Of a stretch of 64,000 nt of DNA, positions 9,281 to 18,110 are shown one piece after another. A program made the position numbers and the translations under genes. How positions within the stretch are numbered: position 1 is the first letter of the stretch; every line of letters begins with the position of its first letter. Under the pieces are notes generated by a model, which saw nothing but the letters and a program-made list of their open reading frames with translations, had not been told where the DNA came from and ran no database searches. Source of the DNA: an uncultured Aquimarina sp. (GTDB lineage Bacteria; Bacteroidota; Bacteroidia; Flavobacteriales; Flavobacteriaceae); the NCBI GenBank assembly GCA_947496555.1, contig CANMDH010000014.1:1-64000 (forward strand), read 5' to 3'.

Positions 9281-10738
9281 ATGGGAGTAGTCGTTAATCA
9301 GTCTATAAAAAATGTAATCATAACCTGTTTAGGGTTTGGGATCGGAGCCGTAAATACGTTGTTCTTGTTTACCAATTTTATGGATGAAAAACATTATGGG
9401 CTGGTGGCTTATCTTATTTCTGCTTCGAATCTGATTTGGCCATTAATGACTTTTGGGACTCATAATACATTAATTAAATTTTTCTCTTCATATACCAACC
9501 GGGACCAACAGAATAGGTTTTTAACACAAATGTTGGTACTTCCCTTCATTATAGCTTTGATTCTTGGTTTAATTGGAACTGCACTGTATTCAACAATCAT
9601 CAACTTTATTAGTAACGATAATGAAATTGTAGCTCCTTATGTTTGGACGATTTTCATTTTAGCATTTGCATTGTCATACTTCGAAGTGTTTTTTGCCTGG
9701 TCCAAAGTGAAGCTGAAAAGTGTTTTTGGAAACATAATGAAAGAGCTTTTCCTAAGAGTCTCTACCACCTTGCTTTTACTTTTATTGTATTTCGAAGTTT
9801 TGACGATCGATCAGTTCATTTATGGATTGGTACTTGTTTATTTGATCAGAACTTTTATTATGAAAATCTATGCTTTTAGCTTGCATAAGTTTACTCCAAG
9901 ATTTTCTCTTCCTGATAATTATTCGTCGGTATTTAAATATACATTTTTAATATTAGTTGCCGGATCGGTTGCTTCGCTATTGATCGATTTGGATAAAGTA
10001 ATGATAAAGGAGTTTCTCCCCATCGAAAATGTCGCCAAATATGGTATATGTGCGTATATAGCAAGTGTAATAATTATCCCTTCTCGTGCGATGCATCAAA
10101 TTACATATCCACTCACGGCAAAGCTCATTAACGAAAAGTCCTTGGATCAATTGCATGAACTTTATCGCAAAAGTTCTTTAAACCTTCTAATAATTAGTGG
10201 GGTATTATTTGTATTAATTGTTTGTAACGTACAGCAATTGTTTGAAATTATTCCAGACGAATATCAATTATTTATTTGGGTGGTTGTATTGATAGGAATA
10301 GCAAAATTATTTGATAATCTTTTGGGGAACAATAATTCAATTCTATATAATTCAGATTACTACCGTATCATTTTATATATAGGAGTAGGAATGGCAATTC
10401 TTTCTTTTGCCCTTAACTTGATCTGTATTCCTTTATATGGTGTAACTGGAGCTGCCATTGCTACTTTTTCTGCTGTATTTTGTTATAACATATCAAAACT
10501 CTTGATAGTTAAGGTGAAGTTTAGGATGCATCCGTTTTCTAAAAATACTTTTTTAGCAACATTTTTAATTGTTGTTTTTACTTTTGGGTTTTATTATTGG
10601 GATTTTCAGTTTCACCCTATATTAAATATTGCCTTAAAGAGTGTTTTGATAGGAGGTCTATACCTATGGATAGTGTATATTCTGAAACTATCACCCGATA
10701 TTAATACTATTATAAAGAAAATCCCTCGAGGTGCTTAA
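9281..10738 (+). CDS. Oligosaccharide flippase / polysaccharide biosynthesis protein (Wzx-like, MOP superfamily)
   Basis: 485 residues with about 14 predicted membrane helices along the whole length, the MOP exporter pattern. It starts with GVVVNQSIKNVIITCLGFGIGAVNTLFL, typical of the lipopolysaccharide biosynthesis flippase group. It should move undecaprenyl-linked glycans across the inner membrane. It is the third gene of the YfhO-glycosyltransferase run, 52 bases after the transferase. Its stop codon lies inside the loop of a terminator hairpin. Confidence 0.88.
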   Translation: MGVVVNQSIKNVIITCLGFGIGAVNTLFLFTNFMDEKHYGLVAYLISASNLIWPLMTFGTHNTLIKFFSSYTNRDQQNRFLTQMLVLPFIIALILGLIGTALYSTIINFISNDNEIVAPYVWTIFILAFALSYFEVFFAWSKVKLKSVFGNIMKELFLRVSTTLLLLLLYFEVLTIDQFIYGLVLVYLIRTFIMKIYAFSLHKFTPRFSLPDNYSSVFKYTFLILVAGSVASLLIDLDKVMIKEFLPIENVAKYGICAYIASVIIIPSRAMHQITYPLTAKLINEKSLDQLHELYRKSSLNLLIISGVLFVLIVCNVQQLFEIIPDEYQLFIWVVVLIGIAKLFDNLLGNNNSILYNSDYYRIILYIGVGMAILSFALNLICIPLYGVTGAAIATFSAVFCYNISKLLIVKVKFRMHPFSKNTFLATFLIVVFTFGFYYWDFQFHPILNIALKSVLIGGLYLWIVYILKLSPDINTIIKKIPRGA

Positions 10739-10760
10739 GCATACAACTCTGAGGGATTTT
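10718..10760. terminator. Terminator hairpin overlapping the flippase stop codon
   Basis: GAAAATCCCTC-type arm at 10718-10728 pairs with GAGGGATTTT at 10751-10760; the loop holds the flippase stop. The hairpin sits between convergent genes and could also end transcripts of the Tyr/Arg-rich protein gene on the minus strand. Confidence 0.6.
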
Positions 10761-10801
10761 CCAACTAACCAACCAAAAAAATAAATGTTCTTTATGTTTT
10801 T

Positions 10802-12097
10802 CTAGCTTCTACTTCTGGCGCTACGAGATCTAGTATTTCCCGATCTTGAATGTCCTTTTTTAGAAGTATTGCTTCTTTGTCTATTTGTCGTTGTTCTGGA
10901 TTTGTTTGTTCCTTTACTATTGCTATTATAACGACTGTTATTAGAACGTTTTGTTACATTTCCAGTGTAATTTCTGCTTGAACTTTTAGGTCCTTTAACC
11001 TGAGTTCTATTACTTCTTCCGTACTTAGAACTGTTATTATTAGATCTACTAGCTACCGTATTTCTAGTTCTTTGACTAGTTTGTACTCTCTGTCTAGGTT
11101 GCGTACTTCTATTATTTGATTGTACTCTAGATTTTGATTGTACATTTCTACTAGCTGTACGGGTTCTTGTATTTGGTGTTACAGAACGAGTTCTGGTAAC
11201 ATTTCTAGTGTTTTTGTTTACTGATCTACCTCTGGTAACAGTGTTCTTACCATAATTAGTAGACCTGCTTCTGGTTACATTTCTTGTTCCGTAATTGTTA
11301 GATCTACTTCTACTTCTAGCTACATTGCTATAGTTACGATCATTTCTTTTATACATTTCGGCTCTATGACCTCTTGTTCTATAGTTTAATGCCCTTGCAT
11401 TAGATACTCTATACCCTCTATTATAACTTGTAATTCTGTTGTGAGGTCTGTAATAGTTACGACTTCTATACGGTCTAGCGTAATATCCATTATAGTAGTT
11501 GTTTCTGTATACGGTATATGAACATCTATATGGATTATAAAATCTTCTATAAGGTCTATTGTATACGATACATCTGCTCACCAATGGCACTGTGAAAAAG
11601 GCATGAAATGGTCTGTATACGTAATATCTGTTATAAGGATTAATAAAACCTGTATAATTTATAAAGTTTCCGTAGCTGTTATAATGTACATATAATCCAC
11701 CTACTCTTGAGACACGACCCCAACGGTTGTAGTTTATATATACATCACCGGCTTGTATAACTCTACCATAGTGATCATAAAAGATTGGTGTATTTTCAAT
11801 TTGAACAACCGCTCCATAATCATCATACTGTACATAAGCATCATAATCATATCCCGAATTGAAACTAATATTTACTCCTGGGGCATTTACACCAACACTT
11901 ACTCCGCCTCTTCGACCATTAAGATAGAAATCAAACTGTCCATCAGCGTATATAGAAAAGTCAATTCCTCCTTCGCTAAAGATGAAAGATTTTCCATAAT
12001 TGTAATAACGTGCAGAAGTATTTGTATTTGCTTCTGAAGCATTAGCCGTAAAAGTTGCTAATAATAAGCCAGTAAAAAGTAAAACAACATTTTTCAT
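10802..12097 (-). CDS. Secreted Tyr-repeat protein with Arg/Ser/Asn-rich basic tail
   Basis: 431 residues with a signal peptide (LLFTGLLLATFTANA). Residues 36-65 hold a short beta-like motif, EGGIDFSIYADGQFDF. Four repeats of exactly 16 residues start at Y91, Y107, Y123 and Y139 with the form Y-[DN]-x-[YW]-G-x-[VF]. Residues 150-230 are rich in Tyr, Arg and Asn; residues 250-431 are a strongly basic low-complexity tail of Arg, Ser, Thr, Asn and Lys. A paralogue at 13505-14164 shares the motif and repeat region but has an acidic tail. A sigma-54-like promoter lies at 12134-12149. I know no function; polyanion or surface binding by the tail is only inferred. Confidence 0.8.
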   Translation of the reverse strand: MKNVVLLFTGLLLATFTANASEANTNTSARYYNYGKSFIFSEGGIDFSIYADGQFDFYLNGRRGGVSVGVNAPGVNISFNSGYDYDAYVQYDDYGAVVQIENTPIFYDHYGRVIQAGDVYINYNRWGRVSRVGGLYVHYNSYGNFINYTGFINPYNRYYVYRPFHAFFTVPLVSRCIVYNRPYRRFYNPYRCSYTVYRNNYYNGYYARPYRSRNYYRPHNRITSYNRGYRVSNARALNYRTRGHRAEMYKRNDRNYSNVARSRSRSNNYGTRNVTRSRSTNYGKNTVTRGRSVNKNTRNVTRTRSVTPNTRTRTASRNVQSKSRVQSNNRSTQPRQRVQTSQRTRNTVASRSNNNSSKYGRSNRTQVKGPKSSSRNYTGNVTKRSNNSRYNSNSKGTNKSRTTTNRQRSNTSKKGHSRSGNTRSRSARSRS

Positions 12098-12133
12098 AAT
12101 TCGTGATTTTATTTGATGTTCACTTTTATAATA

Positions 12134-12149
12134 TCAAGCAGTGTGCCAA
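12134..12149 (-). promoter_or_regulatory. Putative sigma-54 (-24/-12) promoter
   Basis: On the minus strand TTGGCAC (12149-12143), five bases (ACTGC) and TTGA (12137-12134). This matches the sigma-54 consensus TTGGCAC-N5-TTGC apart from the last base. A start about 12 bases on would give a leader of roughly 26 bases before the ATG at 12097. The paralogue gene has the same arrangement. Confidence 0.65.
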
Positions 12150-12198
12150 AAAATTAAATTACTGATAATCAGCTCTTTATTTTATTGTGGTTAATAAA

Positions 12199-12232
12199 AA
12201 AAGCGGTTACATTTTTGTATAACCGCTTATTA
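12199..12232 (-). terminator. Terminator of the amidohydrolase gene
   Basis: AAGCGGTTA (12201-12209) pairs with TAACCGCTT (12220-12228); on the minus strand the stem is followed by TTTTTATT. It lies 24 bases past the stop of the amidohydrolase gene. Confidence 0.85.
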
Positions 12233-12252
12233 GATAGTATAATTTTTTGATT

Positions 12253-13347
12253 TTACTTCGGAAACAAACTTTTGTCAATGTTTGGTATTACCTTAAGAGC
12301 ATTTTTGTAATACAATTTTTTAAGAACTTCATCATCCAGATCTAAACCATACATTTTCCAAAAGGCATGGTAGCGTTTGTAGTAAGGAAAATACTCGTCA
12401 TCTGATTCCAAAACTCTGAAATAGGTATAATACTCTTCAGGATTCCAGGAGTCTTTACCAAACATAACCCGATCCTGATATTTGGTAAGAAAAGCTTTGG
12501 CATTACGTGGTTGTCTTCCCAGTTCGGCAATCACTGCACCAATTTCACTATACATGTTTGGTATTTCATCCATTAGCTTGGCCAATTTAGTCAGATTATT
12601 ACCGTACCAACCAAGATGTGCATTTATAAACTTGGTGTTTTTATGTCTTCTGAAGATATTATGCTGTTCTTGTATAATGGTTTCCCAAGATCCGGTAACT
12701 TTTGCATCTCTTTTTCTTCTTGATCGTAGCTTTAGTTCTAACCATCGCTCATTTTTATTGTCATGCGGATCCCAAAATGACTTCGGATCTGCAGAGTGAA
12801 TAAGAACAGGGATCCCTAATTCGCCACATTTTTCCCAAACTGGTCCGATACGCGGATCATCAATCTTAATTCGATTGCCTTTATTGTCTTTGTTATCCAT
12901 GCCTTGGCTTTTGTAGATCTTAAGACCATTGGCACCCATGGCCACATCTTTTTCTAATTGAGCTACCGTTTTTTCTGTCCATCCTGGATCATCAATTTCA
13001 CTTAGGCTAATATTGGTAAATACAATAAAGCGTTTAGGGTGGTTGTTTTTTACATTATCTAAAGATTTTATCAAATGCTCGTCTGACCCTCTACCGCGTC
13101 CGGATAAGTTGACCATTACAGCCATATTAAGTTTATCCATTTCAGTAACCACTTCTTGAAGATTTTGGGTAGGCATCCTAAACTGATGGTTATGAACATC
13201 TATAAAGGGAAATTTTGCTTTTTTAATCTCTGCTCCAGGTACAACCAGAGTAGAAGGAGGGTCATAATCTTCAAACTCCATGTTTTGGGCGGAAAGTTGT
13301 GTTATAGGAAATGTGAAAAGCAAAAGAAAAACTTGGTAGAACTTCAT
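12253..13347 (-). CDS. Secreted amidohydrolase (amidohydrolase_2 / TIM-barrel metal-dependent hydrolase)
   Basis: 364 residues with a signal peptide (QVFLLLFTFPITQLSA, cleavage before QN). Metal-binding residues of the COG2159 type are visible: D50-x-H52-x-H54 in FIDVHNHQF, H in PVLIHSADP, H in FINAHLGWY and D in MFGKDSW. The family hydrolyses or decarboxylates small cyclic or aromatic substrates; the substrate here is unknown. It is flanked on the same strand by two secreted Tyr-repeat proteins but has its own terminator. Some family members are decarboxylases, so hydrolase is a family-level name. Confidence 0.85.
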   Translation of the reverse strand: MKFYQVFLLLFTFPITQLSAQNMEFEDYDPPSTLVVPGAEIKKAKFPFIDVHNHQFRMPTQNLQEVVTEMDKLNMAVMVNLSGRGRGSDEHLIKSLDNVKNNHPKRFIVFTNISLSEIDDPGWTEKTVAQLEKDVAMGANGLKIYKSQGMDNKDNKGNRIKIDDPRIGPVWEKCGELGIPVLIHSADPKSFWDPHDNKNERWLELKLRSRRKRDAKVTGSWETIIQEQHNIFRRHKNTKFINAHLGWYGNNLTKLAKLMDEIPNMYSEIGAVIAELGRQPRNAKAFLTKYQDRVMFGKDSWNPEEYYTYFRVLESDDEYFPYYKRYHAFWKMYGLDLDDEVLKKLYYKNALKVIPNIDKSLFPK

Positions 13348-13436
13348 ATTTGTCTGTTTGATTTTGATTGTTTAGCAATAAATATATAATAAAGGATCTG
13401 TCTACAATACTACCTTAACAACACTTTATAAATTAG

Positions 13437-13474
13437 AAAATCCCGTTACCTGAGGTATTTGGTAACGGGATTTT
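13437..13474. terminator. Terminator downstream of the acidic-tail Tyr-repeat gene
   Basis: A 14-bp perfect stem, AAAATCCCGTTACC (13437-13450) with its complement at 13461-13474, and a 10-base loop. The bases after the right arm (TTCAACAACTAACCAAC) resemble those after the hairpin at 10718-10760, so the two paralogues share a 3' end pattern. Confidence 0.85.
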
Positions 13475-13504
13475 CAACAACTAACCAACAACTAAATTTA
13501 TATT

Positions 13505-14164
13505 TTAATCATCATCTTCGTCATCATCATCATGATTATATCTTTTTTTTCTTTTTCTGTTTTTGTAATAATGATCATCATTATCTCTGTTATTGTATCT
13601 AGGTCTCCAATCCTGTTTGTAATATGGATCGTGAGTGATAGTACATCCATCAATTCCACAATAACCACATCCTGTATAGTGCACATTGCCTTCTACATAT
13701 TTTATGTTTCCATATCTGTTATAATAGATTTGTAACCCACCGATTTGATAGGCCAAACCTCTTCTGTTATATCTTATATAAGTAGAACCAATTCTTCTAA
13801 CTCTATTATATCTATCGTAATTAATATAATTAGGTCCAGCTTTCTTTAATCTACCATAGTAATCGTATCTAACCATTTTGTGGTAAGGAGATGCATTGTT
13901 ATATCCATAATAACCACCAGGTGTATTAAAACTACCATGACTGCTCCAAACATTTTGTCTGGATCTTGTTCTTAGGATTTTGAAATCAATTTCACCCTCT
14001 GGATACACAAAGAATTTTACACCACCTTGTATAAAGACGATCGGTTGTGTGTGCTGATAGCGTTTTGTAACCCTATCATGGTGATCCGAATGTTGATGAT
14101 CGGCCGCTTGTGCAGTTGTTCCAACTAGTAACAAGGCTGCAATAAAAAGTACCATTTTTTTCAT
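13505..14164 (-). CDS. Secreted Tyr-repeat protein with acidic Asp-rich C-terminus
   Basis: 219 residues with a signal peptide (VLFIAALLLVGTTAQA) and a His-rich start of the mature part (DHQHSDHHD). QGGVKFFVYPEGEIDF at 46-61 matches the paralogue at 10802-12097. Four 16-residue repeats begin at Y100, Y116, Y132 and Y148 with Y-[DN]-R/Y-Y-G/N-x-[LIV]. Three cysteines in GCGYCGIDGC (165-174) could form a disulfide or bind metal. The end is basic KNRKRKKR and then HDDDDEDDD, which with the His cluster could bind cations. A sigma-54-like promoter precedes it. Function unknown. Confidence 0.8.
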   Translation of the reverse strand: MKKMVLFIAALLLVGTTAQAADHQHSDHHDRVTKRYQHTQPIVFIQGGVKFFVYPEGEIDFKILRTRSRQNVWSSHGSFNTPGGYYGYNNASPYHKMVRYDYYGRLKKAGPNYINYDRYNRVRRIGSTYIRYNRRGLAYQIGGLQIYYNRYGNIKYVEGNVHYTGCGYCGIDGCTITHDPYYKQDWRPRYNNRDNDDHYYKNRKRKKRYNHDDDDEDDD

Positions 14165-14233
14165 AACTTACTTATTTTTGGGTTGTGCCTACTCAATTAG
14201 CTTTTCGGCTTCCGCTATTTGTTTAGATATGTT

Positions 14234-14249
14234 TCAAATGGCGTGCCAA
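14234..14249 (-). promoter_or_regulatory. Putative sigma-54 (-24/-12) promoter
   Basis: On the minus strand TTGGCAC (14249-14243), five bases (GCCAT) and TTGA (14237-14234), the same form as the site at 12134-12149. The predicted start gives a leader of about 58 bases before the ATG at 14164. Confidence 0.65.
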
Positions 14250-14403
14250 AATTTTTGAAATAATGAAAATTAGGGTTTAATTAATTGATTATTAGACTTT
14301 TATTTTTTTGTAGAAATACTAGTTATGTATTAGTGTAAATCATTTGGACTTAAAAAAATAGCCACTTCAGGTTGGAGGAGATCTGTTTCAGTTAAAAAAT
14401 AGT

Positions 14404-14423
14404 AGCTCTGTACAGGAGGAGCT
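14404..14423 (-). terminator. Possible uvrA terminator
   Basis: AGCTC (14404-14408) pairs with GAGCT (14419-14423), and the minus strand continues ACTATTTTTT. The stem is only 5 bp, so the call is weak, but the place right after the uvrA stop is right. Confidence 0.4.
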
Positions 14424-14428
14424 CTCTT

Positions 14429-17218
14429 TTATAGTTTTTCCTTTAAATACTTAGCGGTATACGAATTCTTATTCTTGACAATCTCTTCTGGAGTTCCTAT
14501 GGCAACTACATTACCTCCTTTTTTACCACCTTCGGGACCAAGATCAATCACATAATCAGCACATTTTACCAGATCTAGATTATGTTCTATGACCAAAATA
14601 GAATGTCCTTTATCAATTAATTCATTAAAAGACTTCAGTAATTTTTGAATATCATGAAAATGAAGCCCCGTTGTAGGTTCATCAAAAATGAAAAGTGCTT
14701 TGTCCTTGGTGTTTCCTTTTACCAGGAAAGAAGCCAATTTAATTCGCTGGGCTTCACCGCCAGAAAGAGTAGAGGAGCTTTGTCCTAGCTGCACATATCC
14801 TAAACCAACGTCTTGTAGCGGTTGTAATTTTCTACGGATTTTTGTTTGGTTATGTTCTGCAAAGAAATCGATCGCATTATCTATGGTCATGGTAAGAATG
14901 TCGTGAATGTTTTTATCATGAAATGTAACTTCTAGTACGTCTTTTTTGAAACGCTTTCCTCTACAAGTTTCACACTCCAGATGCACATCGGCCATAAATT
15001 GCATTTCGATAGTAACTTCACCTTCACCTTTACAGGTTTCGCATCGTCCTCCGTCTACATTAAACGAAAAATGTTTTGATTTATAGTTACGTATACTGGA
15101 TAATTTCTGATTGGCAAAAAGAGTACGAATATCGTCGTATGCTTTGATATAGGTCACAGGGTTAGAGCGAGAGGATCGTCCGATAGGGTTCTGATCTACA
15201 AACTCTACATGTTTAATATTGCTGTAGTTTCCTTTAAGTTCGGTAAATTGGCCTGCTTTTTCGCCATACCCTCCCAGCTGTTTTAATACCGCAGGATAGA
15301 TGATTTTCTTAACCAATGTACTTTTACCACTACCAGATACCCCAGTAATTGCAGTAAAGATACCAAGTGGGACTTTTACGTCAATATTAGTAAGGTTGTT
15401 TTCACGAGCCGCAATCACTTCAAGATAATATTTTGAAGTTCTTCTGGTCTTGGGGGTTTCAATTTCGAGCTGACCATTTAAATATTTGGCAGTAAGCGAA
15501 TCGGCTTTTAAGATTTGGTCGAAAGAACCTGTTGCTACTACATGCCCACCAAATGTTCCTGCTTCTGGGCCGATATCAATGATTTCGTCTGCAGCTTTCA
15601 TAATATCCTCATCATGTTCTACTACAATTACCGTATTACCCAGGTCACGTAGGGATTCTAATACTTTGATCAGTTTTTCTGTGTCTTTTGGATGTAGTCC
15701 TATACTAGGCTCGTCTAGAATATACATGGATCCGACCAGGCTACTTCCCAGAGATGTGGCAAGATTGATACGTTGTGATTCTCCACCGGATAGGGTATTA
15801 GATTTACGGTTAAGGGTAAGATATTCCAGTCCTACGTTTTGTAAAAATTCTAATCGGCTATTGATTTCCTTAAGAAGCCTCTTGGCGATTTTGGCATCAT
15901 ACTCATTTAACGAAAGATTTTTGAAGAAGTCGGCCAATTCGTTCAGAGGCATTTCAACCAGATCGGTCAGGGTTGCGGTACCTACTTTTATATAATTAGC
16001 TTCAGGGCGTAGTCGTTTTCCTTTGCAAGTGGCACATTTTGTTTTTCCACGGTAGCGCGATAACATTACCCGATTTTGAATTTTGTATGCTTTTGATTCC
16101 AGTTCTTTGAAGAAATCATTGATTCCCTCAAAATATTCATTTCCATTCCATAATAATTCTTTATCGGCTGATGATAATTCGAAATAGGGTTTATGGATAG
16201 GGAAATCAAATTTGTAAGCGTTGTTTACCAGTTGATCTTTATACCACCCCATACTGTCTCCTCTCCACGGAAATACTGTTCCTTCATAAACACTTAACGC
16301 TGTATTCGGAATCACGAGATCTTCGTCTATTCCAATTACATCTCCATATCCTTCACATTCTGGGCAGGCTCCATATGGATTATTAAAACTAAAAAGATGT
16401 ACATTTGGTTCGAGAAATGTCATTCCGTCTAACTCAAACTTATTACTAAACTGACGTTGATTACCATCACTTAAAGTTTCAATGTAACAAGTTCCTTTTC
16501 CTTCAAAAAAAGCAGAGTCTATGGCATCTGCCAAACGATTATAAAAATCTTCATCATCTCTTTTTACAATTCGATCTACCACTAGAGAAACGGTATCTTT
16601 TTCTTTAATTGATACTTCTTCAATCCTAGTTACAGTAGTATTTACTTTTATACGTGCAAAACCTTGTTGTTGTAATACTTTTAATTTGCCTTCAATGGTT
16701 CGGCCATTTTCAATAATAATAGGAGAAAGCAGCAATAATTTTTCTCCTTCTTCAAAAGATTTGACATATTCGATTACATCGGTTACTCTATCTTTTTTAA
16801 CCTGATTTCCAGAAATAGGAGAGTATGTTTTTCCAATTCTAGCATATAACAGTTTCAGGTAATCATAAATTTCTGTGGTAGTGCCTACTGTAGACCTTGG
16901 GTTTGTAGAGTTTACTTTTTGCTCTATGGCAATGGCTGGTGCGATACCCTTAATATAATCTACTTTTGGTTTATTAAGACGACCCAAAAACTGCCTTGCA
17001 TAAGACGATAGACTTTCTACATATCTGCGCTGTCCTTCAGCATACAAGGTGTCAAATGCCAAACTAGATTTACCAGATCCTGAAAGCCCAGTGATCACAA
17101 CTAATTTGTTTCTAGGGATCACTGCATCCAAATCTTTTAGATTATGAAGCTTCGCTCCCTTAATTATAATATTGTTTTTTGGATCTAGGGTTGTAATATC
17201 TTGAATCATAGTAATCAT
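14429..17218 (-). CDS. uvrA: Excinuclease ABC subunit A
   Basis: About 929 residues, the usual UvrA length. It is the DNA-damage recognition ATPase of nucleotide excision repair. Two ABC modules are visible: Walker A GLSGSGKSS near the N-terminus and GVSGSGKST in the second half, each with its own LSGGEAQR/LSGGESQR signature and Walker B (YILDEPSIG, FIFDEPTTG). Zinc-binding pairs CPEC, CATC, CETC and CETC are present. A frame extension to TTG at 17233 would overlap the -7 element at 17231-17238, so the ATG at 17218 (MITMIQD) or at 17209 (MIQDITT) is the true start. No sign of truncation. Confidence 0.95.
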   Translation of the reverse strand: MITMIQDITTLDPKNNIIIKGAKLHNLKDLDAVIPRNKLVVITGLSGSGKSSLAFDTLYAEGQRRYVESLSSYARQFLGRLNKPKVDYIKGIAPAIAIEQKVNSTNPRSTVGTTTEIYDYLKLLYARIGKTYSPISGNQVKKDRVTDVIEYVKSFEEGEKLLLLSPIIIENGRTIEGKLKVLQQQGFARIKVNTTVTRIEEVSIKEKDTVSLVVDRIVKRDDEDFYNRLADAIDSAFFEGKGTCYIETLSDGNQRQFSNKFELDGMTFLEPNVHLFSFNNPYGACPECEGYGDVIGIDEDLVIPNTALSVYEGTVFPWRGDSMGWYKDQLVNNAYKFDFPIHKPYFELSSADKELLWNGNEYFEGINDFFKELESKAYKIQNRVMLSRYRGKTKCATCKGKRLRPEANYIKVGTATLTDLVEMPLNELADFFKNLSLNEYDAKIAKRLLKEINSRLEFLQNVGLEYLTLNRKSNTLSGGESQRINLATSLGSSLVGSMYILDEPSIGLHPKDTEKLIKVLESLRDLGNTVIVVEHDEDIMKAADEIIDIGPEAGTFGGHVVATGSFDQILKADSLTAKYLNGQLEIETPKTRRTSKYYLEVIAARENNLTNIDVKVPLGIFTAITGVSGSGKSTLVKKIIYPAVLKQLGGYGEKAGQFTELKGNYSNIKHVEFVDQNPIGRSSRSNPVTYIKAYDDIRTLFANQKLSSIRNYKSKHFSFNVDGGRCETCKGEGEVTIEMQFMADVHLECETCRGKRFKKDVLEVTFHDKNIHDILTMTIDNAIDFFAEHNQTKIRRKLQPLQDVGLGYVQLGQSSSTLSGGEAQRIKLASFLVKGNTKDKALFIFDEPTTGLHFHDIQKLLKSFNELIDKGHSILVIEHNLDLVKCADYVIDLGPEGGKKGGNVVAIGTPEEIVKNKNSYTAKYLKEKL

Positions 17219-17230
17219 GCGGTAAGAGCG

Positions 17231-17238
17231 CAAATATA
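17231..17238 (-). promoter_or_regulatory. Putative -7 element (TATATTTG) of uvrA
   Basis: TATATTTG on the minus strand matches the Bacteroidota -7 consensus and lies 13 bases before the ATG at 17218. It rules out the upstream TTG at 17233 as start. No clear -33 is seen. Confidence 0.5.
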
Positions 17239-17451
17239 ATGATTACAAAATAAGTATTATAGCCTATTGATAATGAATGTTTAGTTAAAAAAATTAACAG
17301 AAAATAGTTTGTTTTTAAATGATAGTTACTATATTAGCCCCTAACTAATGAACCAAATTTCAAACTAGAACGCCTATAGCATACCTTTACTTTTTTAAGT
17401 TTAACATAGCCCGAGCCCCAAGCTTGTTGGTACTAAAACAAAGTAATAGGT

Positions 17452-18036
17452 ATGAAAGATTACACTGTTTCAGACGCAGTTCTGGTTAACAACTACATCA
17501 AAGGAGACGAAAGTGCTTTATCGAGTCTAATCGAACGACACAAACAACGTATTTACAGTTTTATTTATTCCAAAGTTTTTGATAGAGATGTATCTGAAGA
17601 TATTTTTCAGGATACTTTTATTAAAGTGATTCGTACTTTAAAAAATGGAAAGTATAACGAAGAAGGGAAATTTCTTCCTTGGGTAATGCGTATTGCTCAT
17701 AATTTGGTAATTGATCATTTCAGAAAAGGAAATCGTATGCCAAAATTTGAAGACAATGGTGAGTTTAGCATCTTCTCGGTTATAAGCGATGGAAATCTAA
17801 ATGCAGAAAGAAAAATTATTAAGAATCAAGTAGAAGAAGATCTAAGAAACTTGATTCAAGAATTACCCGAAGATCAAAAAGAGGTATTAATTATGCGTAT
17901 GTACAGAGATATGAGTTTTAAGGAAATCTCTGATAAAACAGGAGTTAGTATTAATACTGCTTTAGGTAGAATGCGTTACGCTTTGATCAACCTTAGAAAG
18001 GTAATTGAGAAAAATAACATAGTTTTAACAAATTAA
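17452..18036 (+). CDS. RNA polymerase sigma-70 factor, ECF subfamily
   Basis: 194 residues. Region 2 contains the core-binding and -10 segment FQDTFIKVIRTLKNGKY...PWVMRIAHNLVIDHFRK; region 4 is LPEDQKEVLIMRMYRDMSFKEISDKTGVSINTALGRMRYALINLRK with a helix-turn-helix. This is the standard flavobacterial stand-alone ECF factor. No FecR-type anti-sigma gene follows; instead a 48-residue protein begins 74 bases downstream. The gene is preceded by 218 bases shared with the divergent uvrA promoter. Confidence 0.93.
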   Translation: MKDYTVSDAVLVNNYIKGDESALSSLIERHKQRIYSFIYSKVFDRDVSEDIFQDTFIKVIRTLKNGKYNEEGKFLPWVMRIAHNLVIDHFRKGNRMPKFEDNGEFSIFSVISDGNLNAERKIIKNQVEEDLRNLIQELPEDQKEVLIMRMYRDMSFKEISDKTGVSINTALGRMRYALINLRKVIEKNNIVLTN

Positions 18037-18110
18037 TAACGCTTTGATATAATAATAAGTAAAAACTGCCGTTTTCATTTTGTAATAACGTAACAATTAT
18101 ATTATAAAAT

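Noticed and set aside
11753-12037. 94-aa plus-strand frame in the Tyr-repeat gene
   Set aside because: Ile/Ser-rich antisense of the Tyr/Asn-rich gene, with no upstream signals.
17219-17233. UvrA start at TTG 17233
   Set aside because: It overlaps the -7 element TATATTTG, so the message would start after it; the ATG at 17218 or 17209 is better.
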